Positions 1 to 6,571 of a stretch of 6,571 nt of DNA are shown here, piece by piece (positions within the stretch are counted from its first letter, which is position 1; every line of letters begins with the position of its first letter). Location: positions 18,286-24,856 of the forward strand of contig DBCI01000049.1 in NCBI GenBank assembly GCA_002292975.1, given 5' to 3'. Source of the stretch: Polynucleobacter sp. UBA962 (GTDB taxonomy: Bacteria > Pseudomonadota > Gammaproteobacteria > Burkholderiales > Burkholderiaceae). Under the pieces are notes generated by a model that had not been told where the DNA came from, searched no databases, and was given only the letters and a program-made list of their open reading frames with translations. The position numbers and the translations under genes were made by a program.

Positions 1-683
1 ATAGCATCTGAGTAACTAGAATAATCGGGTGCACAGGGGCCGCTGGCAATATCCGCAGGATGATCGCCAGTGACATCTGAGATTAAGAGAGCCTCTACAC
101 GTGCACCACGGGCCAAAGCCGCGCGAGCTAAATTACCCCCCAAAATAGCAGATAGATGTTTACGGACCACATTCATTTCTTCAATTGGAGCCCCGCTATG
201 AAGAAGGGCTTCAGTGGTCTTACGCATATCGGCAATGGTAATACCAGGCTGTGGCAAGGTTAAAAGACTTGACCCCCCACCAGATACCAGTGCAATGAGA
301 GTGTCGCCGGGATTAAGTTGATTCACTAGTTTGAGAATTTCAGCGGCACCATCCATCCCCGCCTGATCTGGAACTGGGTGCCCAGCCTCAACAATCTTGA
401 TGTGATGCGTTGGTGATGCGTGACCATAGCGGGTTAAAACCACACCATCAAGCTGAATCATAGGCCAGTATTGTTTGGCATAGGCTTCCAGTGCAGTAGC
501 CATGGATGCGCTGGCCTTACCGGCACCCACAATTAAGCAGCGCCCTTTTGGCTCCATACCGGAGGAAAAGATTTTTGCTAAGTACTCCGGAACGATCTTC
601 TTAGGGTCGGCGACCGCCAGTGCTGCTGCAAACGCACCTTCAAGTAGCACGCGCTGATTTGAAGGAGAAGAATTAAGCGACAT
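1..683 (-). CDS. Glycerate 2-kinase, type-2 (MOFRL/DUF4147 family), C-terminal part cut off by window edge
   Basis: Cytosolic enzyme expected to phosphorylate D-glycerate with ATP, feeding 2-phosphoglycerate into central carbon metabolism; homologues are often labelled TtuD, GckA or, wrongly, hydroxypyruvate reductase. My own translation from the ATG at 683-681 is open to the left edge, giving 227 residues of a protein usually about 420-450 long, so the C-terminal MOFRL domain is missing. Family motifs visible: GAGKA (residues 53-57), AGHPVPD (100-106), the glycine-rich SGGGSS (134-139), NVVRKHLS (171-178), and SDVTGD...IASGP (202-216). The N-terminus (LLEGAFAAALAVADP, residues 13-27) matches the usual family start, which supports this ATG. 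It begins 15 nt after the ABC exporter stop, so co-transcription is likely. An AAGGA sits directly against the ATG with no spacer, which is poor spacing for a ribosome site. Family assignment is firm; the exact substrate is known only by family. Confidence 0.9.
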   Translation of the reverse strand, partial: MSLNSSPSNQRVLLEGAFAAALAVADPKKIVPEYLAKIFSSGMEPKGRCLIVGAGKASASMATALEAYAKQYWPMIQLDGVVLTRYGHASPTHHIKIVEAGHPVPDQAGMDGAAEILKLVNQLNPGDTLIALVSGGGSSLLTLPQPGITIADMRKTTEALLHSGAPIEEMNVVRKHLSAILGGNLARAALARGARVEALLISDVTGDHPADIASGPCAPDYSSYSDA

Positions 684-688
684 TCCTT
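684..688 (-). promoter_or_regulatory. Shine-Dalgarno-like AAGGA directly abutting the glycerate kinase ATG
   Basis: The minus strand reads TTAAGGA immediately followed by ATG. The core resembles a ribosome-binding site, but the usual 5-9 nt spacer is absent. It may be non-functional, with initiation relying on ribosomes that have just terminated on the exporter gene 15 nt upstream. No better start with proper spacing was seen; the next candidate, a GTG at codon 12, has no Shine-Dalgarno sequence. Confidence 0.3.
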
Positions 689-698
689 AATTTTAAAC

Positions 699-2546
699 TT
701 AATTGGTGTCAGATTCATCTGAGTTAATTAGGCTGCTTTCCTGCATCTGCCACATGGAGGTGTAACGGCCATTCGCTTGCAATAATTGCTGATGAGTGCC
801 CCGCTCAATAATTTTGCCTTGATCCATGACCAAAATTTGGTCAGCATGCACGACTGTAGAAAGCCGGTGGGCAATAATTAAGGTTGTGCGATTACGCGCT
901 AGATTAAAGAGCTCTTCCTGAAACGCTCTCTCCGTTTTGGAATCCAATGCGGATGTAGCCTCATCAAAGATAAGTAAAGCCGGTTTTTTAAGAAGAGTTC
1001 TAGCAATTGCAACCCGCTGTTTCTCACCACCTGATAGCTTTAAGCCTCGCTCACCCACTGGTGTTTCATACCCCTCGGGTAAGTGCTCAATAAACTCACT
1101 CATTTGTGCAGCTCGAGCAGCTTCTTGGATTTCTGCGGGGCTTGCACCGGGGCTACCATAGGCAATGTTATAGGCAATGGTGTCATTAAATAAAACGGTG
1201 TCTTGCGGAACAATGCCAATTGCCTTGCGTAAACTCGCTTGTTGAACATCTTGAATATTTTGACCATCCAGCAAAATTGCCCCTGCTTGAATATCATAAA
1301 AACGAAAGAGCAAACGCGCAAGAGTACTCTTCCCTGCACCACTCTGACCCACTACAGCCGTAATCGTTCCCGCTGGAATAATAAAACTCACATCCTTCAG
1401 AATCTCGCGCTTAGCGTTATATGAAAAATAAACGTTCTCAAAGCGCACCTCAGGCCCGCGAGCAAAATCATTGATAACAAGTGTATGAGCATTTTGCTTA
1501 TCTTTAATCTCTTGATCTGCGTTCAATAATGCAAACATACGATCCATATCCGTGATCGACTGCTTCATCTCGCGATAAATCACTCCGAGAAAGTTAAGTG
1601 GAATATAGAGCTGAATCATGAGGGTATTAACAAGTACCAAATCTCCTAAAGTCATTGAGCCATCAACCACACCCTGAGTAGCGCGCCATAAAATTAAGAC
1701 AAGTCCAACCGCAATAATGGCCTGTTGTCCTAGGTTAAGGATTGCCAATGATTTTTGCGACAAAATAGCAGCTGACTGATAGTGCTTAAGATTTTCATCG
1801 TAACGTCTTGATTCAAATTGTTCGTTCCCAAAATATTTGACGGTTTCAAAATTCAATAGAGAATCAATCGCACGTTGATTGGCTCGAGAATCCATTTCAT
1901 TCATGGTGCGGCGATAGTGTGTACGCCACTCCGTTACTTTGATGGTGAATACGATATAAAGTACAAGTGCTACAAAAGTAATAATTGCAAACCAGATATC
2001 GTAGTAATAAGCAAAGTAAGCAAGCACTAATGCAAACTCAATAATGGTTGGCAAGATGCTGTAGAGAGAAAATGAGACCAAGGTTTGAATCCCTCGAGTA
2101 CCACGCTCAATATCGCGACTTACACCCCCCGTTTGGCGTCCCAGATGAAACTGAAGGGTAAGTGCATGCAGGTGTTCAAATACCTGTAAAGCAATTTTTC
2201 GGACTGCGTCTTGGGTAACCTTAGCAAATAAAAGCTCGCGTAATTCAGAGAATAGAGAGGCAGATAAACGTAATGCCCCGTATGCAACAATTAAACCTGC
2301 TGGCACAATTAAATAGATTTGCAATGAGCCCGGCTTGAGATTCATGGCATCAATTAAATCTTTCAGAATAATTGGAACGCCAAGATTGGCAAACTTGGCT
2401 GCAATCAGACATGCAATTGCAAGAGCTACTCGGGTACGATGCTCCAACAGATAAGGTAAGAGGTCTTTAATAACGCGCCAATCAGAACGTGGCGCGCCCC
2501 CACTCCCTGGAAGCTGATTGGGGCTGCCCTGTCGATAGCCCATCAT
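699..2546 (-). CDS. Atm1-type ABC exporter (fused permease-ATPase half transporter)
   Basis: A 615-residue inner-membrane half transporter expected to work as a homodimer. The family exports glutathione-linked compounds and metal-glutathione complexes, and its mitochondrial relatives (Atm1/ABCB7) serve Fe-S cluster biogenesis. The N-terminal part (about 30-330) holds six likely membrane helices. Atm1 hallmarks are FHLGRQTGG (133-141), DIERGTRGI (145-153) and NFETVKYFGNE (232-242). R208, R212, N271 and Q274 fall where I recall glutathione-binding residues in the Novosphingobium Atm1 structure. The ATPase domain (about 365-600) is complete: Walker A GQSGAGKST (400-408), Q-loop Q448, signature LSGGEKQ (504-510), Walker B ALLIFDE (523-529), D-loop SALD (532-535), H-loop H560. 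Length matches the family (about 600). The ATG overlaps the nudB stop as ATGA, suggesting translational coupling; a second ATG follows immediately. Cargo cannot be read from sequence; a heavy-metal or glutathione-conjugate role is inferred. Confidence 0.93.
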   Translation of the reverse strand: MMGYRQGSPNQLPGSGGAPRSDWRVIKDLLPYLLEHRTRVALAIACLIAAKFANLGVPIILKDLIDAMNLKPGSLQIYLIVPAGLIVAYGALRLSASLFSELRELLFAKVTQDAVRKIALQVFEHLHALTLQFHLGRQTGGVSRDIERGTRGIQTLVSFSLYSILPTIIEFALVLAYFAYYYDIWFAIITFVALVLYIVFTIKVTEWRTHYRRTMNEMDSRANQRAIDSLLNFETVKYFGNEQFESRRYDENLKHYQSAAILSQKSLAILNLGQQAIIAVGLVLILWRATQGVVDGSMTLGDLVLVNTLMIQLYIPLNFLGVIYREMKQSITDMDRMFALLNADQEIKDKQNAHTLVINDFARGPEVRFENVYFSYNAKREILKDVSFIIPAGTITAVVGQSGAGKSTLARLLFRFYDIQAGAILLDGQNIQDVQQASLRKAIGIVPQDTVLFNDTIAYNIAYGSPGASPAEIQEAARAAQMSEFIEHLPEGYETPVGERGLKLSGGEKQRVAIARTLLKKPALLIFDEATSALDSKTERAFQEELFNLARNRTTLIIAHRLSTVVHADQILVMDQGKIIERGTHQQLLQANGRYTSMWQMQESSLINSDESDTN

Positions 2547-3025
2547 GACTGAGAGCCGCCCTTACTGAGTCCTAAAAAATTATGGGGTGGTGAAAAAAAT
2601 TTCAGGATAGCATCTCGATTGCTCTGTGAAAAACACTTTTGGGCTGCCTCTTCAAATGGGAGCCAAACATAATTGAGATGTTCTCGGGGAGCTAATTGAA
2701 CTGCAATGCCCACAGGCACTTCAAGTGCAAACCAATGCTCGGTATTTCGATCTACGTCAGGAGGATAGCGATGCCGCCATTTTGGATAAATTTCATACTC
2801 AACACAATGCTGCAAGTTTTTTAGAGCTCCCTTTGGCAGCGTTTGAACCTTAATGCCAGTTTCTTCTGCAACTTCACGCACTGCCGCACCCTCTAATGAC
2901 TCACTTGGACTATCCAAACTGCCCGTTACAGATTGCCAAAAATCCGGGCGATCGGCACGCTCAATTAGCAAGACCTCACGATTTAGATTGTGGATGAGTA
3001 CTAAAACTGAAATCGGTATTTTCAA
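2543..3025 (-). CDS. nudB: Dihydroneopterin triphosphate diphosphatase (Nudix hydrolase NudB)
   Basis: Cytosolic Nudix enzyme that removes pyrophosphate from dihydroneopterin triphosphate, an early step of folate synthesis. It aligns by eye with E. coli NudB along its whole length: PISVLVLIH near the start, DFWQSVTGS before the Nudix box, YPKWRHRYPPDVDRNTEHWF in the middle, and a C-terminal SNRDAILKF. The Nudix box carries the metal-binding REVAEETGI (residues 50-58 from the chosen start), with G35 and E42 separated by six residues rather than five. The start chosen is a TTG at 3025-3023, one base after the aspS stop, giving 160 residues beginning MKIPISV, close to E. coli NudB (150). The frame stays open further up to an ATG at 3085 and a TTG at 3088, but these overlap aspS by about 60 nt, add a stretch unlike the family, and lack a ribosome site. 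The TTG also lacks a strong one, so the start is uncertain. Its TGA overlaps the exporter ATG. Confidence 0.87.
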   Translation of the reverse strand: MKIPISVLVLIHNLNREVLLIERADRPDFWQSVTGSLDSPSESLEGAAVREVAEETGIKVQTLPKGALKNLQHCVEYEIYPKWRHRYPPDVDRNTEHWFALEVPVGIAVQLAPREHLNYVWLPFEEAAQKCFSQSNRDAILKFFSPPHNFLGLSKGGSQS

Positions 3026-3026
3026 A

Positions 3027-4826
3027 TCAGCCGACCGGATTGGTATTACGTAAACGAATATGCAGTTCGCGTAACTGTCTTTCATCAACTGGGCTTGGTG
3101 CTTGAGTTAAAAGACATTGGGCTCGTTGTGTTTTTGGGAAAGCAATCACGTCGCGAATCGATTCTGCTCCGGTCATCATGGTCACAATGCGGTCTAAACC
3201 GAAGGCAATACCACCATGAGGAGGGGCGCCATACTGAAGAGCATCAAGCAAGAAGCCAAATTTTGCGTTTGCTTCCTCAGGTCCAATTTTTAGAGCCCTA
3301 AACACTTGACTTTGAACTGACTCTTGATGGATCCGCACTGATCCACCGCCTATTTCACTTCCGTTGAGAACCATATCGTAGGCTTTTGCTAAGCACTTTC
3401 CGGGATCGGTTTCCAAAAACTTTAAATGCTCATCTTTCGGACTTGTAAAGGGATGATGGCAAGCAACCCAACGAGCATCACCTTCGTCATACTCAAACAT
3501 GGGGAAATCAACTACCCATAAAGGCTTCCAACCCTCGACCATCAAGCCGTGCTTCTTGCCCCAATCGGAATGGCCAATGCGTAAGCGCAAATTACCGATT
3601 GCATCGTTCACCACTTTTGTTTTATCAGCGCCAAAGAATATTAGATCTCCATCCTTGGCATTCGTGCGTTTTAAGATTCCTTCAATTGCAGCATCGTGCA
3701 AATTCTTGACAATTGGGGATTGCAAGCCATTACGACCCTCTGCTACAGAATTAACTTTAATCCATGCTAACCCCTTAGCGCCATAGATCGAGACGAATTG
3801 GGTGTAGTCATCAATTTCACTACGACTAATCTCTGCTCCTCCAGAAACACAAAGGGCAACAACACGCCCACCCTCTTGGTTAGCTGGACCTGAGAATACT
3901 TTAAAGTCAACATCGCGCATCAAGTCAGTGAGTTCTGTAAATTCCATTGCTACACGTAAATCAGGCTTATCTGATCCAAAGCGTGCCATCGCTTCTGAAT
4001 ACGGCATCATCAGAAAAGGATTGGGTAAGTCGACGTTCATCACTGTCTTAAAAATATGGCGCATCATGGTCTCAAAGAGATTGCGGATTTCAATTTCATC
4101 AAGGAATGCAGTCTCACAATCGATCTGCGTAAACTCGGGCTGTCGATCGGCTCGCAAATCTTCATCACGAAAGCATTTTGTAATCTGATAATAACGATCA
4201 AAACCCGCCACCATGAGTAGTTGTTTAAAAAGCTGCGGTGATTGCGGTAGCGCAAAGAATTGACCATCATGAACGCGAGATGGCACCAAGTAGTCACGCG
4301 CACCCTCTGGAGTACTCTTGGTAAGCATCGGGGTTTCAATATCAATAAATCCTGCCGCATCTAAATAGCGACGAGTTTCCATAGCAACTTGATAGCGCAA
4401 GCGTAAATTCTTTTGCATTTGCGGACGACGAAGATCAAGGACTCGATGGGTTAAACGTGTGGTCTCTGAAAGATTATCGTCATCTAATTGAAAGGGTGGG
4501 GTGACAGAGGCATTGAGCACTTTTAGCTCATGACAAAGTATTTCTACCTTTCCACTAATTAAATCGAGATTCTCGGTTCCAGCTGGCCGTGCACGAACTA
4601 AGCCTTTTATCTGAATGCAAAATTCATTCCGCACCTCTTCAGCCTGCTTAAACATATCTGGGCGGTCTGGATCGCAAACTACTTGAACAAAACCTTGGTG
4701 ATCACGTAAATCAATAAATATCACTCCGCCATGATCACGACGGCGATTAACCCAACCTGCCAAGGTAATTTCTTGGCCTATTAACAAATCAGTAACCTGT
4801 CCACAGGTATGGCTGCGCATCGACAT
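3027..4826 (-). CDS. aspS: Aspartyl-tRNA synthetase, bacterial type, probably non-discriminating (Asp/Asn)
   Basis: A 599-residue class IIb synthetase that activates aspartate with ATP and attaches it to tRNA; cytosolic homodimer. Order of domains: N-terminal anticodon-binding OB fold (about 1-105, with [11 protein letters not shown] at 24-34), catalytic core with motif 1 around [13 protein letters not shown] (163-175), the aspartate-binding [11 protein letters not shown] (195-205), motif 2 FRDED (219-223), the bacterial GAD insertion (about 290-410), and motif 3 GIAFGLDRI (539-547, with R546). Length is typical of bacterial AspRS (about 590). H32 and G83 sit where the Pseudomonas aeruginosa enzyme has H31 and G81, residues linked to acceptance of both tRNA-Asp and tRNA-Asn; E. 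coli has Leu at the first of these. The ATG at 4826 is chosen because an AGGA lies 6 nt upstream; a second ATG at 4820 is possible. It begins 8 nt after the DUF502 gene, and nudB follows with almost no gap. Confidence 0.97.
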   Translation of the reverse strand: MSMRSHTCGQVTDLLIGQEITLAGWVNRRRDHGGVIFIDLRDHQGFVQVVCDPDRPDMFKQAEEVRNEFCIQIKGLVRARPAGTENLDLISGKVEILCHELKVLNASVTPPFQLDDDNLSETTRLTHRVLDLRRPQMQKNLRLRYQVAMETRRYLDAAGFIDIETPMLTKSTPEGARDYLVPSRVHDGQFFALPQSPQLFKQLLMVAGFDRYYQITKCFRDEDLRADRQPEFTQIDCETAFLDEIEIRNLFETMMRHIFKTVMNVDLPNPFLMMPYSEAMARFGSDKPDLRVAMEFTELTDLMRDVDFKVFSGPANQEGGRVVALCVSGGAEISRSEIDDYTQFVSIYGAKGLAWIKVNSVAEGRNGLQSPIVKNLHDAAIEGILKRTNAKDGDLIFFGADKTKVVNDAIGNLRLRIGHSDWGKKHGLMVEGWKPLWVVDFPMFEYDEGDARWVACHHPFTSPKDEHLKFLETDPGKCLAKAYDMVLNGSEIGGGSVRIHQESVQSQVFRALKIGPEEANAKFGFLLDALQYGAPPHGGIAFGLDRIVTMMTGAESIRDVIAFPKTQRAQCLLTQAPSPVDERQLRELHIRLRNTNPVG

Positions 4827-4832
4827 AAGTAT

Positions 4833-4838
4833 TCCTAA
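4833..4838 (-). promoter_or_regulatory. aspS ribosome-binding site overlapping the DUF502 stop codon
   Basis: The minus strand reads TTAGGA, then six bases, then the aspS ATG at 4826. The TAG stop of the DUF502 gene (4837-4835) lies inside this site, so ribosomes finishing the upstream gene stop on the aspS initiation region. This spacing favours the ATG at 4826 over the one six bases downstream. Confidence 0.65.
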
Positions 4839-5488
4839 TTAAAATGATCTACTTGATTTTGGGTAGGGCTTACGGAAGCCCTGGGAGGCACAGAACCCAT
4901 CGAGACAATATGCTTAAGAGCCTCTTCAACACTCATGTCAAGCTCAATGACATTTGCACGAGGCACGATCATGAAAAATCCAGATGTTGGATTAGGGGTG
5001 GTTGGTAAAAATACATTGACATACTCACCCCCCAATTTCTGCTCAATTTCATCGGCTGTATTTCCTGTCTGAAATGCGATTACCCAAGACTCAGCATGGG
5101 GATAACGAATCAACAGAGCCTTACGAAATGCTTGACCATTTCCAGAAAAAATAGTGGAGGAGACTTGCTTCACACTGGAATAAATTGAGCGCACAATGGG
5201 AATACGGGTTACCAAGCGATCCCATACTTTTAGCCACCACTGCCCAGCAAAGCTAATGGCTAATAAACCCGTAAAGGTGATGACCGCAATAACAATTAAG
5301 ATCCCTAGACCGGGGATCTCACGAAAATGCCTCAGATCCCCTGAAAATTGACCGGGCAGGACCGTGATTAAGGCACCCATCACGGATCCATAGATCTGGT
5401 CAATTAAACCCAGACCCCAAGTAATCACCCAAACGGTAATTGCGATTGGTACCCAAACCAGAATGCCTGCGATAAAGTATTTTTTCAT
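4835..5488 (-). CDS. DUF502 family membrane protein of unknown function
   Basis: A 217-residue protein I assign to DUF502, a family widespread in bacteria and related to the plant COV (CONTINUOUS VASCULAR RING) proteins; no biochemical function is established. It should sit in the inner membrane: a first helix at about 4-28 ([17 protein letters not shown] region) directly after a short basic N-terminus, and a second at about 60-81. After the second helix comes the conserved basic segment [15 protein letters not shown] (95-109), then a soluble domain with [12 protein letters not shown] (161-172) and [13 protein letters not shown] (186-198), all typical of the family; the tail after about 200 is polar and probably disordered. 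Length is normal. The ATG at 5488 has only a weak AGG upstream (5500-5498). It lies 57 nt after ubiB and 8 nt before aspS. I recall DUF502 beside aspS in other Burkholderiales, but this context does not reveal its role. Confidence 0.88.
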   Translation of the reverse strand: MKKYFIAGILVWVPIAITVWVITWGLGLIDQIYGSVMGALITVLPGQFSGDLRHFREIPGLGILIVIAVITFTGLLAISFAGQWWLKVWDRLVTRIPIVRSIYSSVKQVSSTIFSGNGQAFRKALLIRYPHAESWVIAFQTGNTADEIEQKLGGEYVNVFLPTTPNPTSGFFMIVPRANVIELDMSVEEALKHIVSMGSVPPRASVSPTQNQVDHFN

Positions 5489-5545
5489 GATTTTCTGCCT
5501 AACCCGCTATTTTAGCGACTTAGCCCAAAATCAGTCAGAAATTTC
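5489..5545. other. ubiB-DUF502 spacer with a 13-nt hairpin-forming palindrome
   Basis: This is the longest gene-free stretch in the window (57 nt). It contains CGCTA, three bases, TAGCG (5505-5517), a perfect 5-bp stem with a 3-nt loop. No T-run follows on the minus strand, so it does not look like a Rho-independent terminator. It lies just before the weak DUF502 ribosome site. I see no convincing -35/-10 pair, so readthrough from ubiB is the simplest expectation. Confidence 0.35.
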
Positions 5546-6571
5546 CTAAATTGAATGGATGCGGGTCAAAACAAATAATGCTCCGATGATAAAACCTCCT
5601 AGGAACAATAATGCGCCCCACAGTTGACGACGTTTTCGGCGCTCTTCAAATAAAACTTGCTTTAAGAGTTCAAACTCTGGTTTTGAATCTTTGTGTCCAT
5701 GACGATCGAGACTCTCGGCAAGTAAGCGTGGGAGCGTGGGCAAGATTTTTGCCCAATTAGGCGCCTCCGCCTTTAAGCCCTCGACTAAACCCCGCCAACC
5801 AAGTTGCTGACTAATCCAACGCTCCAAAATAGGTTTTGCAGTCTTCCATAAATCAAGGTCTGGATCGAGTTGACGCCCAAGACCCTCAACGTTTAATAAG
5901 GTTTTTTGCAAGAGCGTAAGCTGGGGCTGAATTTCAACCTTAAAGCGCCTTGAGGTTTGAAATAAACGCATCAATACAATACCCAAAGAAATATCTTTAA
6001 GGGGACGATCAAAATAGGGTTCACAGACCGTGCGAACTGCACCCTCAAGCTCCTCTAGGCGGGTATTTTCAGGAACCCAACCCGACTCAATATGGAGCTC
6101 TGCAACTCGTCGATAGTCCCGATTAAAGAATGCTAAGAAATTTTGTGCCAAATAATTTTTATCAAACTCGCTGAGGTTGCCGACAATACCAAAATCTAAG
6201 GAAATGTAACGCCCAAATGTGTTCGGGTCTAAGCTCACCAATATATTGCCCGGATGCATATCGGCATGAAAGAATCCGTACTCAAATACTTGGGTAAAAA
6301 ATATTTCAACCCCATCGACTGCTAATTTCTTAAAATCTACGCCCGCCGCTCTTAATTCATTGGTCTTACCAATCGAGATTCCGTACATACGCTCCATCAC
6401 AATCACATTGGTATGGCATAGGTCCCAAATCATTTCTGGAATCATTAGCGTGTCAGAGTCTACAAAATTACGACGCAACTGACTTGCATTTGCAGCCTCA
6501 CGCATCAGATCTAACTCATCGTGCAAGTAGGTATCAAATTCAGCGACCACTTCGCGCGGCTTTAAGCGTCT
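5546..6571 (-). CDS. ubiB: UbiB, ubiquinone biosynthesis kinase-like protein (ABC1/ADCK/COQ8 family), start beyond right edge
   Basis: Atypical protein-kinase-like ATPase needed for ubiquinone synthesis, anchored in the inner membrane; its precise chemical role is still debated. The frame is open to the right edge (RRLKPRE precedes the GTG at 6550), so that GTG is an internal valine, not the start. The visible 341 residues are the C-terminal two-thirds of a protein of about 525-545; the N-terminal part with the family KxGQ motif is outside. Visible motifs, numbered from the edge: [18 protein letters not shown] (19-36), ERMYGI (60-65), the catalytic-loop-like HADMHPGN (102-109, bases 6268-6245) and the DFG metal-binding motif (126-128). 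A C-terminal membrane helix (about 317-336) follows a basic RRKRRQ. These match E. coli UbiB closely in order and wording. The TAG stop is 57 nt before the DUF502 gene. Confidence 0.95.
   Translation of the reverse strand, partial: RRLKPREVVAEFDTYLHDELDLMREAANASQLRRNFVDSDTLMIPEMIWDLCHTNVIVMERMYGISIGKTNELRAAGVDFKKLAVDGVEIFFTQVFEYGFFHADMHPGNILVSLDPNTFGRYISLDFGIVGNLSEFDKNYLAQNFLAFFNRDYRRVAELHIESGWVPENTRLEELEGAVRTVCEPYFDRPLKDISLGIVLMRLFQTSRRFKVEIQPQLTLLQKTLLNVEGLGRQLDPDLDLWKTAKPILERWISQQLGWRGLVEGLKAEAPNWAKILPTLPRLLAESLDRHGHKDSKPEFELLKQVLFEERRKRRQLWGALLFLGGFIIGALFVLTRIHSI

Noticed and set aside
937..1424. Plus-strand open frames at 937-1161 and 1239-1424, and a minus-strand one at 1100-1342
   Set aside because: All lie inside the ATPase domain of the ABC exporter, whose reading frame carries complete conserved motifs there. 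The alternative translations look like no protein family.
2853..3301. Plus-strand open frames at 2853-3053 and 3095-3301
   Set aside because: They are antisense to well-conserved NudB and AspRS coding sequence, with no ribosome site or recognisable product.
3499..4360. Plus-strand open frames at 3499-3786 and 3928-4188, and a minus-strand one at 4064-4360
   Set aside because: They overlap the AspRS catalytic core and insertion domain, which are clearly coding in the aspS frame; these are alternate-frame shadows.
5505..5517. Perfect palindrome CGCTA-ttt-TAGCG considered as a ubiB terminator
   Set aside because: The stem has only 5 bp and no T-tract follows on the minus strand, so it does not fit a Rho-independent terminator; kept only as a spacer note.
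6548..6550. GTG at 6550 as the start of UbiB
   Set aside because: The frame continues upstream to the window edge with RRLKPRE, matching internal UbiB sequence, and the N-terminal family motifs are missing, so the gene is cut by the window.
1..6571. Search for a mobile element, CRISPR array, defence or toxin-antitoxin system, tRNA/rRNA gene or attachment site
   Set aside because: Practically the whole window is filled by six tightly packed housekeeping genes on one strand; no direct-repeat arrays, transposase, cloverleaf or abrupt composition change was seen.

Overview
The window looks like ordinary chromosomal core-gene DNA from a betaproteobacterium of the order Burkholderiales. The best guess is a Polynucleobacter-like freshwater bacterium. 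The encoded proteins (UbiB, a DUF502 membrane protein, AspRS, NudB) resemble Burkholderiales versions and lie in an order I associate with that group, while base composition is only moderate by eye, which fits Polynucleobacter better than GC-rich Burkholderia or Cupriavidus. The genus is an inference, not a sequence match.

All six genes lie on the minus strand and are read from the right edge to the left. In transcription order they are: ubiB (start beyond the right edge, 6571 to 5546); a two-helix DUF502 membrane protein (5488 to 4835); aspS, aspartyl-tRNA synthetase (4826 to 3027); nudB, dihydroneopterin triphosphate pyrophosphatase (about 3025 to 2543); an Atm1-type ABC exporter with fused permease and ATPase (2546 to 699); and a type-2 (MOFRL-family) glycerate kinase (683, running off the left edge). 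Spacers are 57, 8, about 1, -4 (an ATGA overlap) and 15 nt. I see no convincing terminator or internal promoter, so the set could be one transcription unit, although no single pathway joins all its members.

The functions are housekeeping: ubiquinone synthesis (ubiB), aspartate charging of tRNA (aspS), folate precursor synthesis (nudB), export of glutathione-linked compounds or heavy-metal/Fe-S-related cargo (the ABC exporter), and glycerate metabolism (glycerate kinase). No gene-free stretch exceeds 57 nt. I found no RNA genes, mobile elements, CRISPR arrays, attachment sites or origins.

No new biological system is visible. The points most worth checking are: AspRS residues typical of a non-discriminating enzyme, which predicts a transamidation route to Asn-tRNA; the unsettled nudB start; the uncharacterised DUF502 protein placed between ubiB and aspS; and a small set of mutually exclusive inverted-repeat arms inside the DUF502 gene that may be chance.
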